Positions 7,028-13,556 of a stretch of 26,021 nucleotides of DNA are shown here, in pieces. This DNA comes from a virus, in the IMG/VR virus record IMGVR_UViG_3300039412_000058, positions 1 through 26,021 of that record; one strand, given 5' to 3'. The notes beneath the pieces were generated by a model, which saw nothing but the letters and a program-made list of their open reading frames with translations, had not been told where the DNA came from and searched no databases. The translations under genes and the position numbers were made by a program. Position 1 is the first letter of the stretch. Every line of letters starts with the position of its first letter.

Positions 7028-7607
7028 ATTGGAACGGATTGGGGTTATTTGGCAAATCCTTGATATAACCGTATCCATCGAAATTGGTCAAATCCAATTT
7101 CTTGACAACTTGAACGTGTAAATGTTGAAAGGTATTTCCATTGGTCGGCCACGTTCCAACACGTCCAATCACTTCACCTTTGTTAAATCTTTGCTTATTG
7201 ACCAATGAGTTTGGGTCTAAATGGGCTAACACCAAGAATGGTGTATTGTTTGAATATTTGTCAGTGAAAGTCATTCTTCCGCCCCAGCCGATTTGTGTAT
7301 CGGTGTCAGTAAAAATATCAACCAAGTCGGCATCAAATGGAATCTTTACTTCGGTTCCTTCTTTGACGTTAATATCAATTCCTAAATGAATGTAATTTTT
7401 CTTTTCATCCATGTAAGTTCCGGCCCAAATATCCTTACGGTCTTCTGCCCATCCACCATAGGTATTTTTGTTTAAAGAATTCAAGGCATCCTGAATTTGT
7501 GATGGAACCTTTGTGTCAGGTATCAAAACCTTATTTGCTAAATAAAAGTCGTTGAGATTGATATAATCAAAATCTCCATCGAAAAAACTATTGCAGTTGA
7601 GTCTCAT
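7014..7607 (-). CDS. M23-family metallopeptidase
   Basis: A 197-residue peptidase of the lysostaphin/LytM type, which cleaves peptide cross-links in peptidoglycan using one zinc. Zinc ligands are visible: H74-x3-D78 in HLGIDIN and H162-x-H164 in HLHVQ, with the conserved AHLD at 128-131. There is no signal peptide or membrane segment, so it would need a holin or act within a particle. The start is the ATG at 7607, exactly 6 nt after the -10; an in-frame GTG at 7625 would lie inside the promoter. Role (lysis or entry) is inferred. Confidence 0.88.
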   Translation of the reverse strand: MRLNCNSFFDGDFDYINLNDFYLANKVLIPDTKVPSQIQDALNSLNKNTYGGWAEDRKDIWAGTYMDEKKNYIHLGIDINVKEGTEVKIPFDADLVDIFTDTDTQIGWGGRMTFTDKYSNNTPFLVLAHLDPNSLVNKQRFNKGEVIGRVGTWPTNGNTFQHLHVQVVKKLDLTNFDGYGYIKDLPNNPNPFQFDFL

Positions 7608-7613
7608 GGAAGA

Positions 7614-7642
7614 ATGATACCACAATGAAGAACTGTTGTCAA
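7614..7642 (-). promoter_or_regulatory. Promoter of the M23 gene, leaderless start
   Basis: TTGACA (7637-7642), 17-nt spacer, TATCAT (7614-7619), 6 nt, ATG at 7607. The expected transcription start coincides with the A of ATG. Confidence 0.75.
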
Positions 7643-7647
7643 GAAGA

Positions 7648-7724
7648 TGGTGGTGTTAGTGAGATTCGAACTCACACTGTAGAAATTTTAAGTTTCTTGA
7701 CTCCTGCCGTTGGTCTATAACACC
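7648..7724 (-). tRNA. tRNA-Leu (anticodon UAA), short variable loop
   Basis: Cloverleaf: acceptor GGTGTTA/TAACACC, anticodon stem AGAAA/TTTCT with loop CTTAAAA (anticodon UAA), T arm GTGAG/CTCAC with TTCGAAT, discriminator A and encoded CCA (7648-7650). The D stem is weak (GAC/GTC). The variable loop is only 5 nt, whereas bacterial tRNA-Leu normally has a long variable arm. It follows the CAU tRNA by 5 nt and shares its promoter. Confidence 0.88.
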
Positions 7725-7729
7725 GAAAT

Positions 7730-7816
7730 TGGTAGCGGGAGCAGGATTTGAACCTGCGAGGCACTTAGGCGGCGCGTTATGAGCACGCTGAGATACCGGG
7801 CTTCTCACATCCCGCA
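7730..7816 (-). tRNA. tRNA with CAU anticodon (Met/fMet or Ile2), long variable region
   Basis: Acceptor TGCGGGA/TCCCGCT with an unpaired 1:72 (U-U) position as in initiators, D stem GAGA/TCTC, anticodon stem GCGTG/CGCGC with loop CTCATAA (CAU), T arm GCAGG/CCTGC with TTCAAAT, discriminator A and encoded CCA. Oddities: three instead of two bases before the D stem and a variable region of 14 nt. Initiator identity is suggested only by the 1:72 mismatch; the anticodon stem lacks the full GGG/CCC. Confidence 0.82.
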
Positions 7817-7834
7817 ATAAAAGTTACATACATA

Positions 7835-7862
7835 ACTATACATGAAATTTAAAAACAGGCAA
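7835..7862 (-). promoter_or_regulatory. tRNA promoter (CAU and Leu tRNAs)
   Basis: TTGCCT (7857-7862), 16-nt spacer, TATAGT (7835-7840), followed by TATGTATGTAAC, nearly the same leader as at the second tRNA promoter. The remaining stretch 7863-7951 shows a short hairpin (GTATG-TTT-CATAC) but no gene. Confidence 0.65.
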
Positions 7863-7951
7863 CTAAAAATATCATTTGTGGTATATGGTATGTTTCATAC
7901 TCCGTCATATATTTATTATTATGAAAACTGTAATATGTGATTCAAAAATTT

Positions 7952-8045
7952 TGGTCGTCCTAAAGGGAATCGAACCCTAAACCTTACGCCAATCTAGCGA
8001 TTAATCCGATTATAAGTCGGACGGCTCTCCATGAGCTATAGGACG
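7952..8045 (-). tRNA. tRNA with UAU anticodon (Ile), very long variable region
   Basis: Acceptor CGTCCTA/TAGGACG (seven pairs), D stem GCTC/GAGC, anticodon stem TCCGA/TCGGA with loop CTTATAA (UAU, reading AUA), T loop TTCGATT, discriminator A and encoded CCA. The variable region is about 25 nt, containing a possible CGC/GCG mini-stem; tRNA-Ile normally has about 5 nt. The T stem has one mismatch. Its first base abuts the CC end of the upstream tRNA-Gly. Confidence 0.8.
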
Positions 8046-8047
8046 GG

Positions 8048-8119
8048 AGCAGGTAGTGGTAGTCGAAACCACGTCTCAGCATTGGAAGTGCCGAATAATA
8101 GCCGTTATACGATACCTGC
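8048..8119 (-). tRNA. tRNA-Gly (anticodon UCC)
   Basis: Acceptor GCAGGTA/TACCTGC, anticodon stem CGGCA/TGCTG with loop CTTCCAA (UCC), 4-nt variable loop, T arm GTGGT/ACCAC with TTCGACT, discriminator U. The genome continues CCC rather than CCA, and the third C is base 1 of the next tRNA, so the pair is probably cut from a dimer and the terminal A added after processing. Confidence 0.87.
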
Positions 8120-8131
8120 GTTACATCAATA

Positions 8132-8159
8132 ACTATATCACCGAACTTAAAAATGGCAA
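8132..8159 (-). promoter_or_regulatory. tRNA promoter (Gly-UCC and UAU tRNAs)
   Basis: TTGCCA (8154-8159), 16-nt spacer, TATAGT (8132-8137), then a 12-nt leader TATTGATGTAAC before the tRNA. The -35 TTGCC differs from the TTGAC used at protein genes. Confidence 0.65.
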
Positions 8160-8257
8160 TCAAAATTCATTTTTTCTTTGGGTCATATAATCTTATGTAG
8201 TTTTTACCATATAATAGTAAGTATGGAACGAAGACGCTTAATCGAACGGCTGAAATT

Positions 8258-8331
8258 TGGAGCACCATGTCGGTAGCGACCCGACTTATCTGCTTTGGCA
8301 AAGCAGCACATTACCTTTATGCTAATGGTGC
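8258..8331 (-). tRNA. tRNA-Gly (anticodon GCC)
   Basis: Acceptor GCACCAT/ATGGTGC, D stem GCAT/ATGT, anticodon stem CTGCT/AGCAG with loop TTGCCAA (GCC), 4-nt variable loop, T stem GTCGG/CCGAC with an unusual loop GTCGCTA (G instead of T at position 54), discriminator U and encoded CCA. Downstream, 8160-8257 holds no gene that I can recognise. Confidence 0.85.
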
Positions 8332-8344
8332 GTCTATGGTGATA

Positions 8345-8372
8345 AATATACACAAGTTCCGAAAAAAGTCAA
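8345..8372 (-). promoter_or_regulatory. tRNA promoter (Gly-GCC)
   Basis: TTGACT (8367-8372), 16-nt spacer, TATATT (8345-8350); the tRNA begins 13 nt further on. Confidence 0.65.
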
Positions 8373-8421
8373 GCCTTCTGCAAATATTTGCGCTTTTCCC
8401 GTTTTAACACTTTCTTTTTTA

Positions 8422-8449
8422 TTGACATTTAATAATACTGTGGTAAGAT
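8422..8449 (+). promoter_or_regulatory. Promoter of the GYF/TM2 gene
   Basis: TTGACA (8422-8427), 16-nt spacer, TAAGAT (8444-8449), 8 nt, ATG at 8458. Confidence 0.7.
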
Positions 8450-8457
8450 ATAAAAAT

Positions 8458-8940
8458 ATGAAATATTATATTCTAATCGGAAATAAAACCGGAGGCCCAT
8501 ATACAATAGAACAAGTGAAAGCATTGTATGATGCTGGAACAATTGAACAAACTAATTTATATGCTACTACGGAATCTCAGGATTGGCTTCCTGTGTCAAT
8601 GTTGATACCGTTGTTTAATATACCATCAATACCTCCCATTCCAAATTCGTCACAACCAACAATCGTCATTAACAACAGTAATAATAACAATAGTGGGAAT
8701 ATAGGAACTACAACAGTTAACGGAATTTCTCAAAAGAGTAGAATTGTTTATCAGTTGTTGGCCTTCTTTTTGGGGTCGTTTGGCGTTCACAATTTTTATG
8801 CCGGCCATAATACTAAAGGTCTGATTCAATTGTTAATCACGGTTTTAACTTGTGGTTACGGCGCATTCATTAGTTGGATATGGGCGGTAATAGAAATATT
8901 CATAATATCAGTTGATTCAAATAATATTCCAATGAGATAA
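8458..8940 (+). CDS. GYF_2-TM2 domain membrane protein
   Basis: A 160-residue protein. Residues 1-55 fit the GYF_2 (DUF4339-like) domain: short strand, GGPYTIEQVKALYDAG, then W43-LPV. An Asn-rich linker (62-92) leads to a TM2 domain (96-155) with two membrane helices and the signature GSFGVHNFYAGHNTKG. GYF_2 domains are thought to bind peptides, so this could be a membrane adaptor; its phage role is unknown. The start is the ATG at 8458; an upstream in-frame reading from 8422 would begin in the -35 box. A strong terminator follows. Confidence 0.88.
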   Translation: MKYYILIGNKTGGPYTIEQVKALYDAGTIEQTNLYATTESQDWLPVSMLIPLFNIPSIPPIPNSSQPTIVINNSNNNNSGNIGTTTVNGISQKSRIVYQLLAFFLGSFGVHNFYAGHNTKGLIQLLITVLTCGYGAFISWIWAVIEIFIISVDSNNIPMR

Positions 8941-8995
8941 TTTAGTTACGACGCTGTAGTTGTGTAAGATTGGTGTTTCATTGTTGTTGGAAATT

Positions 8996-9028
8996 GGGTG
9001 TGGAGAGAAATCTTCACACCCTTTTTTT
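8996..9028 (+). terminator. Rho-independent terminator
   Basis: Stem of 11 pairs (GGGTGTG-G-AGA / TCT-T-CACACCC, one G-T pair) closed by a GAAA tetraloop and followed by seven T. It ends transcription of the TM2 gene 6 nt before the next promoter. The only clear intrinsic terminator in the window. Confidence 0.9.
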
Positions 9029-9033
9029 ATAAT

Positions 9034-9061
9034 TTGACTTACTGATGATTTAAGTTATAAT
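9034..9061 (+). promoter_or_regulatory. Promoter of the AAA+ ATPase gene
   Basis: TTGACT (9034-9039), 16-nt spacer, consensus TATAAT (9056-9061), 9 nt, ATG at 9071. Confidence 0.75.
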
Positions 9062-9070
9062 CCCTAACAT

Positions 9071-10051
9071 ATGAACGAAATGAATTTGAAAGCCTTTGGC
9101 ACTAACTCGGTTAAACCGACAACTCCCCGAAAGAAAGCACAACCGGCCACTTCTGAAAAGAGTGAAGAAGAAAAGGATATTTTGAATTCCCTTTCTTTGG
9201 TTCAATGGGCAGTATGTGGCCCTCACACTTACAAGCCAGTTTCTTCAACCGCCACAAAACTCACCAGTGGTGTGTATAGTGTAGCGGTCAGTCAATATCA
9301 CGGAATCATTTATCAAAAGAAAAATGTCTGTGTTGATGACCTCTTGAGATTCCCCGATTCAATTTCTGAAAAGATTCTTAGCGAAATCACAACCTTCTGG
9401 GGTAAGGGAGAAAAATTTACAGAACACGGATTCCTCCACCGTAGAGGATATCTTCTTCACGGCCCTGCTGGGTCTGGTAAGACTTGTTTAGTTCAACAAA
9501 TCATTGCTGACATTGTGAACGCAGATGGTCTTGTATTCCAATGCACGAACCATCCAGCCGTATTCAATGATGGTCTTGCCCAATTCCGTAAGGTGGAACC
9601 AGACCGTCCTATCGTCTGTTTGTTTGAAGATTTGGACGCTATAATTTCGGAACATGGCGAGGATGAAATTCTACAACTTTTAGATGGTGAATCTGCCATT
9701 GATAAATGTCTTAATATTGCCACTACAAACTATCCTGAAAATTTGGATAAAAGATTAGTTGCCAGACCTCGGCGATTTGACAGAGTTATTCAGATTGGAA
9801 TGCCTTCAGCAGAAGTTAGAAAACTCTATTTTCAAAAGAAACTTAATGTTACCGATGGAGAAATTGAAAAATGGGTAAAATCGTCAGAAGGTTTCTCTTT
9901 CGCCGCTTGTGCCGAACTGGTAATTTCAATTTGTTGTTTTGAGAAACCATTTGAAACCGCCGTCAAAGATTTAAAAGAAATGATGTCAGCCAACGTTTCA
10001 AGTCGAGATTATGATAAATCTCAAAAATTGGGATTCTCAACTAATTCTTGA
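9071..10051 (+). CDS. AAA+ ATPase
   Basis: A 326-residue single-module AAA+ protein. Walker A GPAGSGKT (131-138), Walker B VCLFEDLD with D187 (an FEDLD-type box as in Bcs1/FtsH-like AAA proteins), sensor-1 Asn in ATTNYPE (N220) and an arginine finger region RPRRFDR (232-238). An N-terminal region of about 100 residues has no recognised domain and may bind the substrate. Such proteins remodel protein or DNA complexes; the target is unknown. The 3' end overlaps the convergent GIY-YIG gene by 31 nt, and base composition falls towards that end. Confidence 0.88.
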   Translation: MNEMNLKAFGTNSVKPTTPRKKAQPATSEKSEEEKDILNSLSLVQWAVCGPHTYKPVSSTATKLTSGVYSVAVSQYHGIIYQKKNVCVDDLLRFPDSISEKILSEITTFWGKGEKFTEHGFLHRRGYLLHGPAGSGKTCLVQQIIADIVNADGLVFQCTNHPAVFNDGLAQFRKVEPDRPIVCLFEDLDAIISEHGEDEILQLLDGESAIDKCLNIATTNYPENLDKRLVARPRRFDRVIQIGMPSAEVRKLYFQKKLNVTDGEIEKWVKSSEGFSFAACAELVISICCFEKPFETAVKDLKEMMSANVSSRDYDKSQKLGFSTNS

Positions 10052-10890
10052 TATTTTCCCAAACATCTCCAACCTTTTGATGATTGCCGAATTCCTTTAC
10101 ATATGACACTGACATCACTACTTGTGAGTTGAAAATTGTGACATAAATCTATCATTCTACATATTTTTTGCCCATGTATTTCATGAATAAAAATAAATTT
10201 TGTTTGAATTGTTCGTGGATTTTTTCCATTCAAGCATCGAATTTTCATAAGTTCACTTAATTTCTTTTTTGCTTCTTCTGAAAAGTTATTGTGTTTTCCT
10301 AAATTTGATGCTGATATCTTTTTTCTTATTTCATTATTAACTATTTTTCCTATATGCGACTTGCTTAATTTTTTTCTATATTCTTCCGAAAAAATTTTTC
10401 CATACATGGGATTACCAACGCCACTCATAATTTTACTCATTTTTCTCTTGTGGATTTCGGAATGTTTCTTTCCTTTATGAGAGATGCTTAATTTTCTTTT
10501 TGTTTCATTCGAATGATGTTTTCCTTTCCAATATCTCGCGTTATTCTTACTTATTAAAAATCTTGTTTCTTTTGATAATTTTATACCTCTCGTCGTAGAT
10601 TCTACATTATAACTCATATTATAAAAATTATTTGGATTTGATTTACAAACATCAAGATATTTTTGCTCGGTTTCCATCAACATAGTAGGTTCAACAGTTT
10701 CTACTACAACGAATTCAAAATTTTCTTTTCCATATTTGTTCCACGCCGATTGTAAATGTAAATTGAAGTGACGATTTTTAATTAAATTATATTTATGATT
10801 ACTAATTCTTTTAGATGTATCGACAGAACTTCCAACATAATACTTTCCATTAACTTTATTGATTATTTTGTAAATTCCACTTATTTTCAT
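10021..10890 (-). CDS. GIY-YIG homing endonuclease
   Basis: A 289-residue free-standing nuclease. The GIY-YIG domain starts at residue 4 (SGIYKIINKVNGKYYVGSS, then R at about 28 and a Glu in the later catalytic segment). A run of NUMOD3-type repeats follows (SHKGKKHSEIHKRKMS, GVGNPMYGKIFSEEYRKKLS, SHIGK), and a NUMOD1-like helix-turn-helix at the C-terminus (about 235-285, ending SSKGWRCLGKY). Unlike the other two GIY-YIG genes it has its own ATG directly at the domain edge, 2 nt after the stop of a small upstream ORF. Convergent with the AAA+ gene. Confidence 0.88.
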   Translation of the reverse strand: MKISGIYKIINKVNGKYYVGSSVDTSKRISNHKYNLIKNRHFNLHLQSAWNKYGKENFEFVVVETVEPTMLMETEQKYLDVCKSNPNNFYNMSYNVESTTRGIKLSKETRFLISKNNARYWKGKHHSNETKRKLSISHKGKKHSEIHKRKMSKIMSGVGNPMYGKIFSEEYRKKLSKSHIGKIVNNEIRKKISASNLGKHNNFSEEAKKKLSELMKIRCLNGKNPRTIQTKFIFIHEIHGQKICRMIDLCHNFQLTSSDVSVICKGIRQSSKGWRCLGKYQELVENPNF

Positions 10891-10892
10891 AA

Positions 10893-11042
10893 TTATTTTT
10901 CGTGTTTTAATTGTTTATAAAATTCTCTTAATTTATCTCCTACTTCTGGAGTGGTAAAAAAATTATACCATTTATATCCCTCTTTCTTTTTTCTTATTCT
11001 CCAATTTAATTGGGCCTTTTTAACATATATTGGTGTCTTCAT
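10893..11042 (-). CDS. Small basic protein upstream of GIY-YIG gene
   Basis: A 49-residue ORF (MKTPIYVKKAQLNWRIRKKK...) ending 2 nt before the GIY-YIG ATG (TAATTATG), so the two are likely translationally coupled. Rich in Lys and aromatic residues; no family recognised and not similar to the basic ORFs before the other two GIY-YIG genes. A weak promoter (TTGTTT 11072-11077, 17 nt, TATATT 11049-11054) places the ATG exactly 6 nt after the -10. Confidence 0.5.
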   Translation of the reverse strand: MKTPIYVKKAQLNWRIRKKKEGYKWYNFFTTPEVGDKLREFYKQLKHEK

Positions 11043-11092
11043 ATCTCTAATATATATAAGTCAAATTTCTTAAACAATAAATTTATTATCAC

Positions 11093-11120
11093 TTGACAAT
11101 TGACTACGATGACATATAAT
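11093..11120 (+). promoter_or_regulatory. Promoter of the 11128 gene
   Basis: TTGACA (11093-11098), 16-nt spacer, TATAAT (11115-11120), 7 nt, ATG at 11128. Confidence 0.75.
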
Positions 11121-11127
11121 ACAATAT

Positions 11128-11325
11128 ATGAATGAAACAAATAATAAAAAACAAGGTGATAGAGTGTATTTTGTGATGGGCGATAAACTTCCTTCTGGTT
11201 GGGGAAAAGTGTGTGGTTCCGTTGGACCTGTCATTATAATTGAATTGGAGACTCCGATTCAAGGGTATAATTTTACGCATACTTACATATTGGATGCTCA
11301 GGTTAAGGAACCGCCAAAAGAGTAA
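11128..11325 (+). CDS. Hypothetical small protein
   Basis: A 65-residue protein with alternating strands (RVYFVMGDK, GPVIIIELET, FTHTYILDAQV) suggesting a small beta-barrel, of unknown family. First gene after a strong promoter; its TAA overlaps the next ATG (TAATG), implying coupled translation. Confidence 0.75.
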   Translation: MNETNNKKQGDRVYFVMGDKLPSGWGKVCGSVGPVIIIELETPIQGYNFTHTYILDAQVKEPPKE

Positions 11326-11654
11326 TGACCACAGTAGTAAACATCAGAAAAAAGAAAGGTAAGAAATCATCTTTCTATGATGTTTATTGCGGTCGTGGTT
11401 CTCTATTTGGAAATCCATTTAAAATAGGTAGAGATGGAGATAGAAAACAAGTAATTCAAAAGTTTCGTGAGTATTTTTATAAACGCTTGACAGACGTTAG
11501 ATTTCGTGATAGTGTTTTATCTTTAAAAGGTAAAATTCTCGGTTGTTATTGTAAACCGTTAAAATGTCATCTTGATATAATCGTAGAATACCTTGAAGGA
11601 AAAGACAATGGAAACGAATATATTAATAATAAGGCAACTGATTTCTTTGGTTGA
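11325..11654 (+). CDS. DUF4326 family protein
   Basis: A 109-residue protein matching DUF4326: VYCGRGSLFGNPF near residues 20-32, an R-x5-IQKFREYF helix, and the Cys/His signature LGCYCKPLKCHLDI near 73-86, which probably binds a metal. The family is common in phages and has no known function. It overlaps the gene before it by one base. Confidence 0.85.
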   Translation: MTTVVNIRKKKGKKSSFYDVYCGRGSLFGNPFKIGRDGDRKQVIQKFREYFYKRLTDVRFRDSVLSLKGKILGCYCKPLKCHLDIIVEYLEGKDNGNEYINNKATDFFG

Positions 11655-11687
11655 TTATTATGTTTAAACAATTACTAAATATAATTT

Positions 11688-12269
11688 ATGACAAACATTG
11701 AACAAGTAAAGAAGGTAAGGGAGATTACATTAGCTCCCATCAACAAGATTAACAAAGCATTGGCCGAAACCAATGGAGACGTTGACAAGGCCATTGAAAT
11801 CCTTGTAAAACAACGTGAGGCCAGTGTTGAGGATATGGCGAATCGCAAGGCCGATAGTAGTTTTGTATATTCATACGTCCATAACAACAAGGTCGGCGCC
11901 ATGATTGTATTGGCGTCACAGACAGACTTTGTGGCGAAGAACGAATTGTTTACACAATTGGCGAAGGACATTTGTATGCACATCGTATCAAGTCCTATTC
12001 AGGCTCAATATGTTGATGAACAGAGCGTCAATGAAGCCCGACGTGGTATTGTAATGGAAGAATTGTTTAAGCAATCTGAAAACAAGCCACAGGCCATTCG
12101 TGACAAAATTGTTAAGGGTAAGATGGATAAGTGGTATTCTGAAATTTGTCTTCTAAACCAAAAGTTTGTGAAGGATGATACCATTACCATCAAGGAACTT
12201 ATCACAAAGGTTTCAGGAATTGTTGGTGAGAAGATTGAAATCAAACAATTCGTCAGACTTTCGGCATGA
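11688..12269 (+). CDS. tsf: Elongation factor Ts
   Basis: A 193-residue EF-Ts, the guanine nucleotide exchange factor of EF-Tu. Residues 1-45 are the UBA-like N-domain that binds EF-Tu (VKKVREIT, AETNGDVDKAIEIL). TDFVAKN (79-85) is the family signature, with D80-F81 at the positions that in E. coli EF-Ts push into the Mg2+ site of EF-Tu. The C-terminal part (KWYSEICLLNQKFVKDD, then GEKIEIKQFVR) matches the end of the short, single-core EF-Ts of the Thermus type, so the protein looks complete rather than truncated. It leads a cluster of three short genes and ThyX. A weak TTGATT/TACTAA pair upstream may be its promoter. Confidence 0.93.
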   Translation: MTNIEQVKKVREITLAPINKINKALAETNGDVDKAIEILVKQREASVEDMANRKADSSFVYSYVHNNKVGAMIVLASQTDFVAKNELFTQLAKDICMHIVSSPIQAQYVDEQSVNEARRGIVMEELFKQSENKPQAIRDKIVKGKMDKWYSEICLLNQKFVKDDTITIKELITKVSGIVGEKIEIKQFVRLSA

Positions 12270-12475
12270 ACGAGTTGCCTAAATGTTGTAGGGTAGAAGT
12301 GAAATTGGTTCCAAAAGACCAAATTCAAGTCTGTGGTATTGGGCCTTCATTGGAACAAAAAGAAAAAGACGGAACAATAACCGAAGGTGAAAGAATGGTA
12401 TTACACGCCTTACAGATATTCCGTATAACAAGTCAATGGGAAAATGAAGAACAAAGTAACAGACAAACAGATTGA
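12266..12475 (+). CDS. Hypothetical protein
   Basis: A 69-residue protein joined to the EF-Ts gene by an ATGA overlap. The N-terminal part is beta-like (CCRVEVKLVPKDQIQVCGIG), followed by a charged helix. No family recognised. Confidence 0.65.
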   Translation: MNELPKCCRVEVKLVPKDQIQVCGIGPSLEQKEKDGTITEGERMVLHALQIFRITSQWENEEQSNRQTD

Positions 12476-12704
12476 CGAAATCCACACGGCTATTGACGTG
12501 TTGATGAAGTGTGGATGTTGGAACGTGCTCAATGAAATGTTTACAGGCCTCGACCTGAAAGTATGGCGAACCGACATAGACATTTTGTTGAGTTATGCTA
12601 CAGCAAGTTTATCTGGTAAAAAGAATATTCCGGCAAGAGAGTCGTTTATAAATACTTGTAAAAGGATTCACCCTGATATAGAATTGTGGAAAGGATTAGA
12701 TTAA
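12444..12704 (+). CDS. Hypothetical protein
   Basis: An 86-residue, mainly helical protein overlapping the preceding gene by 32 nt. It contains an ID-x2-LLSYATASL segment and ends HPDIELWKGLD. No family recognised. A tiny ORF (12709-12735, MIEKGTEI) links it to ThyX through an ATGA overlap and may only serve coupling. Confidence 0.65.
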   Translation: MKNKVTDKQIDEIHTAIDVLMKCGCWNVLNEMFTGLDLKVWRTDIDILLSYATASLSGKKNIPARESFINTCKRIHPDIELWKGLD

Positions 12705-12731
12705 ATTTATGATTGAAAAAGGAACAGAAAT

Positions 12732-13529
12732 ATGAATGAAAGATTTGTTAAACCAAAAGTTTATTTACTTGGATATACTACTGTAGATAAAGATGCTGTA
12801 ATAGAATATCTTAAAGATACCGACCAGATTGAATTTTTAGATGAATTTGAGAAGGCTGTCAATGAAGGATTGGATGTAGGAGAAATTCTTTGTAGTTTTT
12901 ATGCTAAGGCTTGTTATGCTTCTTTAACTAATAAAAAGAATAAGAATATAACTAAAACTAGAGCCATTTATGATAATATAATTGGAATTTTGGATTCCGG
13001 CCACGGGTCTGTTATAGAACATTGTCAACTGAATTTTATGGTGACAAATTGTAGTCGTGTGTTTACACACGAATTGGTCAGACATAGAGCCGGAACAGCA
13101 TTTAGTCAGACATCAGGTCGTTATGTTAGAACTGATAAATTGAATGTGGTAATTGACCCAATTCTTGAACCTGTGTATGATTTAGTTGAAGAAGCCCGTC
13201 TATATTTGGAGCGGTGGTATAAAAAGATGGAAGACCGTCTTAAAATAGACCAAGTGAAGGATTTTGGAACCAAAAAAAAATTGACGAGTGCTATGCGAAG
13301 AATGTTACCTAATGGTCAGGCAAATGAAATGGGAGTGTCTCTAAATCTTCGAGCATTACGTCATACGATTGAAAATAGAACTTCAAGACACGCCGAGTGG
13401 GAAATTAGATATATTTTTAATCAAATTTACAGTTTGATGAAAAAGAAATATAAGGCAATGTTTTTTGACGCAAAGGAAGAAGAAATAGAAGGATTGTTGG
13501 AAATTACATTTAAAAATAAAAAAGTGTAA
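12732..13529 (+). CDS. thyX: Flavin-dependent thymidylate synthase ThyX
   Basis: A 265-residue ThyX, making dTMP from dUMP with FAD, NADPH and methylene-tetrahydrofolate. GHGSVIEH (90-97) and the ThyX signature RHRAGTAFSQTSGRY (117-131) are present; the loop between RHR and the Ser before the closing RY is one residue longer than in the forms I recall (for example RHRxxSxSQxSQRY). NLRALRHTIENR and AEWEIR near the C-terminus match the conserved substrate-binding helices. AAGGAA about 8 nt before the ATG is a plausible ribosome site. It supplies dTMP for phage DNA synthesis. Confidence 0.95.
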   Translation: MNERFVKPKVYLLGYTTVDKDAVIEYLKDTDQIEFLDEFEKAVNEGLDVGEILCSFYAKACYASLTNKKNKNITKTRAIYDNIIGILDSGHGSVIEHCQLNFMVTNCSRVFTHELVRHRAGTAFSQTSGRYVRTDKLNVVIDPILEPVYDLVEEARLYLERWYKKMEDRLKIDQVKDFGTKKKLTSAMRRMLPNGQANEMGVSLNLRALRHTIENRTSRHAEWEIRYIFNQIYSLMKKKYKAMFFDAKEEEIEGLLEITFKNKKV

Positions 13530-13556
13530 GTTTCATATTCGGTGTCATATTTATAT

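Noticed and set aside
7730-7816. Selenocysteine tRNA (UCA anticodon) because of the long variable arm
   Set aside because: A UCA register needs C instead of U at position 33 and only a 4-pair anticodon stem; the CAU register has U33 and five pairs.
7648-8331. CRISPR array or repeat cluster
   Set aside because: The repeated look comes from similar tRNA arms; no direct repeats with regular spacers are present here or elsewhere in the window.
11680-11685. TATAAT as the -10 box of the EF-Ts gene
   Set aside because: It lies only 2 nt before the ATG, which would put the transcription start inside the gene, and no -35 lies at the right distance.
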